Source: Oscillospiraceae bacterium
Lineage (GTDB): Bacteria; Bacillota; Clostridia; Oscillospirales; Ruminococcaceae
Assembly (NCBI GenBank): GCA_031253365.1
Contig: JAIRWE010000091.1
Coordinates: forward strand, 1 to 7,151
Reading direction: 5' to 3'
Length of the DNA: 7,151 bases
The notes under the pieces are model-generated. The model did not search any database. It saw nothing but the letters and a program-made list of their open reading frames with translations, and was not told where the DNA came from. Position 1 is the first letter of the stretch. Each line of letters starts with the position of its first letter. Positions 1 through 6,219 of this stretch are shown here, one piece after another. The position numbers and the translations under genes are program-made.

Positions 1-2181
1 CACATCGTCCATTTTTTCGTTAATAAGCTGCTGCGCCTGCCCCACATACTGTCCCAGCAAAGTCCCCGCGTCGACATAAACGGGCTTGACGCCTCCCAGT
101 ATTCCGTGAAAATGGTACAGCTCCGCCGTGAGTTTCGCCGCGGTGGACTTTCCCGTTCCGGGGTTGCCGCACCATATCATGTGTATGGGACCGGGATAGG
201 GCTTCTTTTTATCGGCACATTCCCGAAAAAGCGCGCTCTGGTCGTCGAACATCTCTTCCAGAAAATCCAAACCAACATACCGTCGGAGTTGTCTGTAAAC
301 GTCGTTTTCATCCAGCGAACCCCGCTTTATAAAGCTGTTTTCATATTTTCCGAAATCGGCTTTCGCGACGCCGCATCCCGAAACACATTCGCCCGCGCAC
401 CTCGTCAAAGCCGCGCGTATGACCGTTCTCGCCAAGTTCTTTATGTCGCGGGCGTTGGCGAACTTCAACCTGTCCCTGTCGTTGTAATAATTTTGAAAAA
501 ACACGGGCAGGTCGCGCGCGACGTCGTCGTCAAGGCTTATTCCGCTTTTTTTTATGTCGGCGACGAATATTTCCATAAGAACGTCCGGCGTAAAATCGTC
601 AATATCGATTATGTTACCCTCCCCGAAACGCGAATACAGCCCTTCGTTCATCTGCCACACATCGTCCATTTTTGACTCATAACCGGAGAAAATTACGCAA
701 AACCGCTTGGATTTATCCGTCATGGCCGCCACAAGCGTGTTGAACACCTCGGCGCAGTAATTCTCGCCTTTGGAGGAAACCGCGCCGTCGCCCTTGTTGA
801 CAAGCGAATACACCTCGTCTATCAGCAAAACGCCTTCCTGCGCCTGCTCAATCATGTTCGCGGTATTGATGGCCGACGAACCCACATACTGCCCCACCAA
901 CCCCGAACGGTTCGCGACGATGGTATGCCCCGATTTAAGGATACCGCGTCCCGACAGGATTCTCCCGATTAAACCGGCAATCTCGCTTTTTCCCACGCCC
1001 GGCGGACCCTGTAAAACGAAATTCGGGACGGGGGCTTCCCCCCCGCCTTCGCGCCTCGCGCCCAACCGCTGAACAAAATATTCGGAACCGCCCCGCGAAC
1101 CGTCAACCCGTTCGTTTTCGTCCTTGCTCAATTTCGGAATCATCGTGAGCGCCTGTTCAAGCGTCCGCGCCGCCGTTTCCCACCCGCGCGTGGTTTTAAG
1201 CAGTTCCATCGGGTCTATATGGCTGTAATCGCCGATACATTCGGGGAACAACTCGCTCCTGAGTGTTTGCGAGGCGATGAAAACCCTGTCTTTCCCCGAC
1301 GACAGCATAAATCTCTCAAATTTTTCCTTAATCGGCTTCAAGTCCGTAATATCCGCGTTGCGGCTGTAAAAAGCCGTTTCCCGCACAAGGGCTTCAAAAT
1401 CGGCGCGGTCAAACGCTATTCTGACGCGTTTCTCCTCCCCGGCAAAAACGCGCCTTATCCCGACTATTCGCATATATTCCAGCAAAGAAGCGATTTCATC
1501 GCTCCGCGGATTCCTCACAATCAAGCAGGAGTTTTTGTTGAAGCTCGCACCCTCCGAAGTGTTCTCGCTTACAAAAAGCGACGCCATGGACATTTCCCCG
1601 CGCGCCGTGAAAATCTGCTGAATATTCCCGGCATCGAGGTTTTTCGACAAAAACACGCATATATTGCGATTTTCCGTGCCTAAACTCTTCCAGTCGTCAA
1701 AACAGGCGTTGAACACCCGCCTGTTTTCAAGGGACGTCTTATTCACAAAGTCGTCAAGACTGGTAAAAACCACGGCGACGCGCCTGTCGGTCTGGGTCAT
1801 AAAACGGTTCAGTTCAGCCACCGCCAAACTGTCCTCCAACCCGACGCGTTCGTAAGACGGCTTCCTTTCCGATTTTTCGCCGCCAAAGCCGTCGGAATCG
1901 CCCGAACCTTCCGCCGACCGCTTAAATCGGCTCATACCGGTTCTTTTTGTCGATTTGTCCGCTTTGCCGTTCAAAAAATCGCGGCTCGCCCTGTCAACGG
2001 TTTTTAACCTGCTGAGCGCTCCGGAAAAATATATCACCGCGTCAAAGCCCTGCTCCCTCAGATAACCGCTCAAAAGCTCCTCAAAACCGAGCAATTTTAA
2101 ATCCCGCGTACAATAAACGTCGCGAAGATTGCCGATTATACAGAACATTCTCGTTGACGACAGCTCAAATATTGAATTCAT
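1..2181 (-). CDS. Multi-domain AAA+ ATPase of CbbX/SpoVK type, N-terminal 727 residues (3' end beyond window)
   Basis: The frame is open from an ATG at 2181 to the left window edge. Residues 1-330 include IIGNLRDVY, FDAVIYFSGALS, RRVAVVFTSLDDF and NICVFLSKNLD. These resemble the strands of an ASCE/AAA core without a Walker A, so this may be a degenerate first domain (inference). A charged Ser/Gly linker spans about 68-105. The first intact AAA module has Walker A GPPGVGKS (392-399), pore loop GQYVG, Walker B LLIDEV (452-457), sensor 1 VIFSGY (496-501) and arginine finger NEGLYSRF (R518), the CbbX/SpoVK pattern. A second module begins with GNPGTGKST (672-680) and pore loop GQYVG (710-714), where the window ends. 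CbbX-type ATPases remodel protein complexes by threading a substrate tail through a hexamer pore; the substrate here is unknown. The start is supported by GGAAGG 7 nt upstream and an ATGA overlap. C595, C599 and C603 form an odd Cys series between the modules. Confidence 0.92.
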   Translation of the reverse strand, partial: MNSIFELSSTRMFCIIGNLRDVYCTRDLKLLGFEELLSGYLREQGFDAVIYFSGALSRLKTVDRASRDFLNGKADKSTKRTGMSRFKRSAEGSGDSDGFGGEKSERKPSYERVGLEDSLAVAELNRFMTQTDRRVAVVFTSLDDFVNKTSLENRRVFNACFDDWKSLGTENRNICVFLSKNLDAGNIQQIFTARGEMSMASLFVSENTSEGASFNKNSCLIVRNPRSDEIASLLEYMRIVGIRRVFAGEEKRVRIAFDRADFEALVRETAFYSRNADITDLKPIKEKFERFMLSSGKDRVFIASQTLRSELFPECIGDYSHIDPMELLKTTRGWETAARTLEQALTMIPKLSKDENERVDGSRGGSEYFVQRLGARREGGGEAPVPNFVLQGPPGVGKSEIAGLIGRILSGRGILKSGHTIVANRSGLVGQYVGSSAINTANMIEQAQEGVLLIDEVYSLVNKGDGAVSSKGENYCAEVFNTLVAAMTDKSKRFCVIFSGYESKMDDVWQMNEGLYSRFGEGNIIDIDDFTPDVLMEIFVADIKKSGISLDDDVARDLPVFFQNYYNDRDRLKFANARDIKNLARTVIRAALTRCAGECVSGCGVAKADFGKYENSFIKRGSLDENDVYRQLRRYVGLDFLEEMFDDQSALFRECADKKKPYPGPIHMIWCGNPGTGKSTAAKLTAELYHFHGILGGVKPVYVDAGTLLGQYVGQAQQLINEKMDDV

Positions 2182-3635
2182 AAGGCAACCTTCCGATAAC
2201 TCCGGCTTCTTGTTTCTTCCTCGCAACAAAGCCGCGCTTCCATTCCCTCGCTCCTGAGCGTTTCGCTGCTTCCCATTTTTTCAAGAATTACGTCGCGGTA
2301 TTTATCCCGTCTGCGCTCACATTCCCGCGTGCCGTAATCGTCCGCCTCGTTTAACACCGACATTTCCGTTTGCAAAACCCCGTTTTCGTCAAACCTCGGG
2401 GTAAGCCTGACGCGAATTTCCTCGCCCGTGTCGCGGTTGACAAACCTTTGCACGCTTTCGTTCAAAGCGCAATCCTCCGTCGAATCCACCTCGCGCAATC
2501 CGCACCCTTCTATGGCGGACGCGACGCACTCGCGCATATAATCCCGCAAAAACGCGTTATTGACCATTTCTATCCCTTTCAGAAAAGCCTCGTTGATTTC
2601 CCCGAACAGCTTATCCGTATCAACGCGTATGTCGCTCAACTCGTCGTCGGCGAACATATAAACGGGTTTTTCCAGCCTCTTCCCCAGAGCCTCGACCTTT
2701 CCGAGCAGCCGTTCATACTCCCCGTCCATGAATTCCGCCATGTCCAAAGCGTATACGTCGCTTTCCTCCCGAACATTTTCGGGCTTTACAATCGGGGCGT
2801 CCTTTATTTCGACTTTCCTGCCGGAAAGCAGCAGCTCCTCACATTCCGACAGCGCGGCGCGGCACAGGGAATACATCGTTTCCGACGGAGCGAGCCGCGC
2901 TTCGGTGCGCGCGATAAGCAACGCCGCCTCGTTCGCCGCGTCGAACGCCGCTATTACGGCCGCCTCGCCGTTCCCGAGACCCAGTTGCCGCTCAGCCGAC
3001 TCCAAATGCTTTTGAAACAAGTCGCTTTCGGCAAAATCATAATGTTTTTTCAAATCGTCGTAAAACGCCTTCGCTTCCCCGATTATTTTCACGGCGGCGT
3101 TTTTAACGAAATCATTCCTTTCGGAAGCGTCGTTTGACAGCGCGAGGGCTTCGGACAGCAGTTTTTCCCGGCGAACAGCCGCCTTATACTTGAAGTTATC
3201 CGCTTCGGCGTTAATTTTATCGGCGAACCCGCGCGAGATTTCTTCGGCTTTTTCGGTTATGAAAAGGTTTATTCGCTCGCGCGCCCGGTTCAGTTCCCCC
3301 GTATAAGCGGCGCGGTCCGCGTCCTCGCGCAGCTGTTCGCGTGCGCGCGACATATCCTCTTGCCTTTCTTTGAGGATTTCCTCAATTAACGCGTCAACCC
3401 TGCGATTTTCCTCGTTCGCGACAATCCACAGCTTGGCGGCTTCGGCGGCGATTTCAAAATCAAGGTCGCTGCGGCGGCGCTCCTTTCGCTCTTTGCCTAA
3501 GTTCAAAATCGACTTGGAGAGCGTCTTCGCGTGGACGCCGTCGGCTTTCAGCAAAGCTACCGCCAGCTCGCCCGACAACCGCGCAAGCCTTACTATGCCG
3601 AAAGAATAGATACCGCCGCGCATTTCCCCGCTCAT
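2178..3635 (-). CDS. Unknown, largely helical protein (485 aa)
   Basis: No family is recognised. Residues 1-60 carry a Gly-rich start then a basic helix (LGKERKERRRSD). Residues 60-165 are highly charged and helical (EENRRVDALIEEILKERQED, then REQLREDADRA), likely coiled coil. Residues 165-275 hold Ala-rich helices (GEAAVIAAFDAANEAALLIA at 223-242) that look TPR-like or helical-hairpin-like, without a clear TPR consensus. Residues 290-380 are helical and acidic. Residues 396-430 form a probable beta unit (VQRFVNRDTGEEIRVRLTPR, then GVLQTEMSVLN), and the tail (435-485) is charged with many Arg/Glu. No membrane segment or signal peptide is present. The ATG at 3635 is supported by AGGAG 6 nt upstream and an ATGA overlap with the preceding stop; a second ATG at codon 5 has less support. 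It overlaps the AAA+ gene by 4 bp. The alternation of coiled coil, Ala-rich helices and a C-terminal beta unit resembles the neighbouring 3632-4936 product, so distant paralogy is possible. Confidence 0.85.
   Translation of the reverse strand: MSGEMRGGIYSFGIVRLARLSGELAVALLKADGVHAKTLSKSILNLGKERKERRRSDLDFEIAAEAAKLWIVANEENRRVDALIEEILKERQEDMSRAREQLREDADRAAYTGELNRARERINLFITEKAEEISRGFADKINAEADNFKYKAAVRREKLLSEALALSNDASERNDFVKNAAVKIIGEAKAFYDDLKKHYDFAESDLFQKHLESAERQLGLGNGEAAVIAAFDAANEAALLIARTEARLAPSETMYSLCRAALSECEELLLSGRKVEIKDAPIVKPENVREESDVYALDMAEFMDGEYERLLGKVEALGKRLEKPVYMFADDELSDIRVDTDKLFGEINEAFLKGIEMVNNAFLRDYMRECVASAIEGCGLREVDSTEDCALNESVQRFVNRDTGEEIRVRLTPRFDENGVLQTEMSVLNEADDYGTRECERRRDKYRDVILEKMGSSETLRSEGMEARLCCEEETRSRSYRKVAL
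2189..2194 (-). promoter_or_regulatory. Ribosome binding site of the AAA+ gene
   Basis: GGAAGG on the minus strand, 7 nt before the ATG at 2181, inside the end of the preceding gene. It supports that start and coupled translation. Confidence 0.7.
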
Positions 3636-4936
3636 GTAACGCTCCTCATAAAGGCACCCGCCGTAACGCCTTTGCTGTTAATCATTTTCGCCAGAACCGC
3701 CCGCGTCTTTTGCGCCGCGTCCGCCGATTTGGCGTAATCGGAAATCACCTCGCCGCCGAAAACCGTTTTAACGGCGTTTTTCAGCGATTCGGCGACCGAA
3801 CCCGCGTTCGCTCCGTAAACCCTTTCGTCAACCTCGATACCGATATGATTTTCATACCGCGATTCGGCTTTGTTCAAAATCGGAAAAATATCAACGGCAA
3901 ACGCGCCGAAAACCATCCGAAAATCGTCTTTTTTCCCCGCCGCCCCTTCGCCGGCATTATCGGCGCGAAAGAAATACCAGTCGTCACACTCGTAACCGAT
4001 TGAATTCATAACCCCCTCAACATTGGGAGCGATTACGTACATTCTTTCGTCGTAAGCCCTTACGGCGTTTATGAAGTCATCCCGCGCCTTGGACAATCTG
4101 TCCGCGTTCTTGCGGAGAATTTCGCATTTTTTATAAACGTCGGCGGTCTTTCCGCCCGTATCGGCGGATTTTACGCAGTCAAGAATCTCCCGCGTTTCAT
4201 TCGCGGTTTCGGAATATACGCCGTTTGTCCAATAATCCAGCGCCTCCCCCGTGAATACCTTACCCTCGTCCTCGTAAAACGCGCCGCTTAGCCCGTCAAC
4301 CCGCTCTATTTTCGCGAAAATTTCCCTAAGTTCATTCGCGCGTTCAAATAAAATGTCCGAATAAGACTTATGCCGTTCGCCGAGCCTGACAATTTCTTCT
4401 ATGTCCAAGTCAATCCGCAGTTTCAGCCCCGCCGCCGCGCCGATTACGGACTGGTACAGAGCGTTTTTGTAAAACCCTTTCAGTTCCTCCGCGGCGCTTT
4501 TGTAATGCGTTACGGCTCCGGGCATAAATTTGCCGAAGGGGTATTTGTCGCTCGCGTTTTCAAAATAAATCAAAATATCGTTCAGCGCGTCTTCCGCCTG
4601 CTTGCGTTCACGCTCGCGCTCCGCCGCCGTAACGCGCGCGTTTTCGCGAACCTGCGCCAGCGCGAGTGCGTTTTCCCTCGCCTCGATTTCATAAAGACGC
4701 TTTAATTCCTGTTCCAACGCGGAATACTTTTGCTTAATGCCCGCCATTTGCCGCCGGATTTCACCTTCCGCGCCGTCAAACGCCGAAAGCCCGCCTTCGG
4801 ACGGCACGCGCTCGCCGCCGATTATAAGCTGTCCGCCGCTTAGGGCGTCCAACCGCTTTTTTGAAGCCGCGCGGTAATCGTCAAGCTCGCGCCGCAACTT
4901 TTTTAACTCGGATTCCAGCCGTTTAATGTCAGCCAT
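3632..4936 (-). CDS. Unknown coiled-coil protein (434 aa)
   Basis: No family is recognised. Residues 1-32 form a strongly charged helix (KRLESELKKLRRELDDYR) with heptad spacing. Residues 33-54 are a Gly-rich break (GGQLIIGGERVPSEGG). Residues 55-125 are a long charged helix (IKQKYSALEQELKRLYEIEA, then an Arg/Glu-rich run) predicted as a second coiled-coil segment. Residues 126-300 are mostly helical, including a Tyr/Ala-rich stretch near ALYQSVIGAAAGLKLRIDLD (159-178). Residues 300-370 look mixed alpha/beta (YECDDWYFFRADN, then FRMVFGAFAVDIFPILN), followed by a helical C-terminus. No Walker motif, membrane segment or signal peptide is seen. The ATG at 4936 has GGAG 10 nt upstream and overlaps the previous gene by 8 bp; the stop forms ATGA with the next gene. 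By position it is likely a partner or adaptor of the chaperone/AAA+ products (inference). A GrpE-like role is conceivable from the coiled coil, but no GrpE signature is seen. Confidence 0.85.
   Translation of the reverse strand: MADIKRLESELKKLRRELDDYRAASKKRLDALSGGQLIIGGERVPSEGGLSAFDGAEGEIRRQMAGIKQKYSALEQELKRLYEIEARENALALAQVRENARVTAAERERERKQAEDALNDILIYFENASDKYPFGKFMPGAVTHYKSAAEELKGFYKNALYQSVIGAAAGLKLRIDLDIEEIVRLGERHKSYSDILFERANELREIFAKIERVDGLSGAFYEDEGKVFTGEALDYWTNGVYSETANETREILDCVKSADTGGKTADVYKKCEILRKNADRLSKARDDFINAVRAYDERMYVIAPNVEGVMNSIGYECDDWYFFRADNAGEGAAGKKDDFRMVFGAFAVDIFPILNKAESRYENHIGIEVDERVYGANAGSVAESLKNAVKTVFGGEVISDYAKSADAAQKTRAVLAKMINSKGVTAGAFMRSVT
3642..3646 (-). promoter_or_regulatory. 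Ribosome binding site of the 485-aa gene
   Basis: AGGAG on the minus strand, 6 nt before the ATG at 3635. It is the clearest Shine-Dalgarno site in the window and favours this ATG over the one four codons later. Confidence 0.75.
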
Positions 4937-5648
4937 TGTTCAGATGCTCCGAAATCACGCTGTTCCTGCGCTCGACCAGTTCCGCCATCGCGTTTTCCAG
5001 CATTTCGGCTATTTCCTCCAATTCCCGAAGCCTTTCGGTCACGGCGGCGGACTGAACGCCGCCTATCCCGCCGAGAATATCAATATCCGCCTTGACGTCG
5101 CCCCTCAGATTATCCAGCCTCTTTTTTATCGCGTCGGGAGAATTACCGTCCGAACCTTTGACGTCCTCGATTCGGCTGTCCGCGACGACTGCGTCCGGGC
5201 GGCGTTCCGGTGTTCGGCTGTCCGCGACGACTGCGTCCGGACGGCGTTCCGGTGTTTGGCTGTCCGCGACGACCGCGTCCGGGCGGTATTCCGAAAAGTC
5301 AAGCAAAACGCCCTTCTCGGTTTTTTTCAGCGTTACGCAGTTTTTCCCCGTCGGGAATATATATCTGCCCTTATCGGCGAACGAATTGTCGTTAAGCAGT
5401 TCCACAATCCCAAAAATCCCGATTGTGTCCGAAACCGCCGGACCGTCGAAAAAAACGCCCATTTCCGCGTCCGAACCGTCGTGCCTTATGTAGAGACAAC
5501 CGTCCGCCATAAAAACATCGAAACTGCCGTAATCCCCGTCGGGATTGAACGCGCGGGCTTCTCCCCCTTGAATTACACGAATGTCAAGCGGATTATCCCC
5601 CGCTTTGATATTTTCGATTTTTACAAAATCACTGCTGTTCAAAATCAT
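4929..5648 (-). CDS. Unknown protein: beta-rich N-terminal domain, 14-residue tandem repeats, C-terminal coiled coil
   Basis: I do not recognise this 239-residue protein. Residues 1-121 look beta-rich and globular; the stretch LYIRHDGSDAEMGVFFDG (52-69) faintly resembles the end of an FHA domain (D-x-S-x-N-G-x-F), but the phosphopeptide-binding Arg and Ser/His signature is not evident. Residues 122-163 are three copies of RPDAVVADS(R/Q)TPER, an acidic/basic, probably flexible linker. Residues 171-239 are charged and helical, with heptad-like leucines (LRELEEIAEMLENAMAELVE at 207-226), consistent with a coiled coil that could pair with the neighbouring coiled-coil products. There is no signal peptide or membrane segment. 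The ATG at 5648 overlaps the end of the radical SAM gene by 20 bp. A GGGAG-type site lies 12 nt upstream, which is long, so the start is probable rather than certain. The TGA stop lies inside the start region of the next gene (8 bp overlap). Confidence 0.8.
   Translation of the reverse strand: MILNSSDFVKIENIKAGDNPLDIRVIQGGEARAFNPDGDYGSFDVFMADGCLYIRHDGSDAEMGVFFDGPAVSDTIGIFGIVELLNDNSFADKGRYIFPTGKNCVTLKKTEKGVLLDFSEYRPDAVVADSQTPERRPDAVVADSRTPERRPDAVVADSRIEDVKGSDGNSPDAIKKRLDNLRGDVKADIDILGGIGGVQSAAVTERLRELEEIAEMLENAMAELVERRNSVISEHLNNG
4947..4950 (-). promoter_or_regulatory. Ribosome binding site of the 434-aa coiled-coil gene
   Basis: GGAG on the minus strand, 10 nt before the ATG at 4936, within the last codons of the preceding gene. 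Acceptable but short. Confidence 0.55.
5171..5292. repeat. In-frame 42-bp tandem repeat, about 2.9 copies
   Basis: Units begin at 5171, 5213 and 5255 (first bases ttcggctg, ttcggctg, tttggctg). Units 1 and 2 differ only at 5199/5241 (g/a), which is synonymous. Unit 3 has a base change that swaps Arg for Gln, a synonymous change at 5274, and diverges at its end. The period is 14 codons, so copy-number change keeps the reading frame. It encodes the linker between the beta-rich domain and the coiled coil of the 4929-5648 gene. Confidence 0.95.
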
Positions 5649-6219
5649 CGGCTTGTAATTTCTCCCATAATTTTTTCGCGCTTTCGGACGGAATCCCGAC
5701 CATCATTCGCTTATCGCCGCTTATGAAAAACTCGGTCTTTCTTCCCAAACCGTAATCGTAACAATCCTTGTATCTGTCCGTCAAATGAATGATATTCTGG
5801 TTGGACGAACCCCTGTACCCCTTGTCGTCGTCAAGCGTTTCCCTGTATTCGCCGTCAATCAGCGTGTCGATTTCGTTCAACAGCACGCCGGACAATTCCG
5901 AAAGCGCGTAACCGGTGTAAACAATCACGCCGAAATCCCTTTCCGCGCGAACCGCCCGAATAAGCTCACACAGTTCCCGGGCTTGCAAAAACGGTTCCCC
6001 GCCGCTGACCGTAATCCCCTCTATGCCCTCAACCGAGAGGATTATATCGGTCAGCCGAGGTATCTCGACCGTCTCTCCACCGCCGGGGTCTTTCATGCTT
6101 TGAGCGATACAGCCCGCGCAGTTCTTTTCGCAACCCTGAACCCACAGCGCGAACCGCTTATGGGGTCCCAAAACCTCGGTTTCCCTCACATAGAAAGCAA
6201 TCCTCAGACAGCCGCTCAT
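5629..6219 (-). CDS. Radical SAM activating-enzyme-like protein (4Fe-4S, NrdG/PflA type)
   Basis: This 196-residue protein belongs to the small radical SAM activases, the family that includes NrdG and PflA. The cluster motif is C30-X3-C34-X2-C37, within WVQGCEKNCAGC. The SAM-binding GGEP is at 73-76, after ITVS, and VYTGY is at 100-104. LIDGEY (120-125) and GSSNQ (137-141) follow the NrdG pattern. Known family chemistry is reductive cleavage of SAM to a 5'-deoxyadenosyl radical, usually to create a glycyl radical on a partner enzyme. The length matches the minimal activase class, with no SPASM or extra ferredoxin domain. The ATG at 6219 is chosen because LRIAFYVRETEVLGPHKRF is the normal N-terminus of these proteins and because its ATGA overlaps the upstream stop. 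An upstream ATG at 6309 would add 30 basic residues with no family counterpart. No glycyl radical enzyme is visible in the window, so the substrate is unknown; it could be an operon partner or lie outside. Confidence 0.9.
   Translation of the reverse strand: MSGCLRIAFYVRETEVLGPHKRFALWVQGCEKNCAGCIAQSMKDPGGGETVEIPRLTDIILSVEGIEGITVSGGEPFLQARELCELIRAVRAERDFGVIVYTGYALSELSGVLLNEIDTLIDGEYRETLDDDKGYRGSSNQNIIHLTDRYKDCYDYGLGRKTEFFISGDKRMMVGIPSESAKKLWEKLQADDFEQQ
5661..5666 (-). promoter_or_regulatory. Possible ribosome binding site of the repeat-containing gene
   Basis: GGGAGA on the minus strand, 12 nt before the ATG at 5648. The spacing is longer than usual, so this start is less secure; a TTG two codons downstream is an alternative start at about 18 nt, which is worse. 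Confidence 0.4.

Noticed and set aside
1..673. An identical 16-bp string at 1-16 and 658-673, in the same frame, encoding KMDDV.
   Set aside because: The two copies fall at different positions in their AAA modules (after the pore loop versus before the arginine finger), so it is best explained by chance rather than a functional repeat.
2370..3137. A 255-codon open frame on the plus strand.
   Set aside because: Fully antisense to the 485-aa gene, which has a good ribosome site and coupled overlaps; the plus-strand frame shows no recognisable domain.
5171..5292. The tandem repeats as a CRISPR-like array.
   Set aside because: Units are directly abutting at a 42-bp period with no spacers and are in frame within a coding gene.
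4926..5726. A 266-codon open frame on the plus strand.
   Set aside because: It lies antisense to the 239-aa gene and part of the radical SAM gene, spans a gene junction, has an Arg/Val/Phe-rich composition typical of antisense shadows and shows no family motif.
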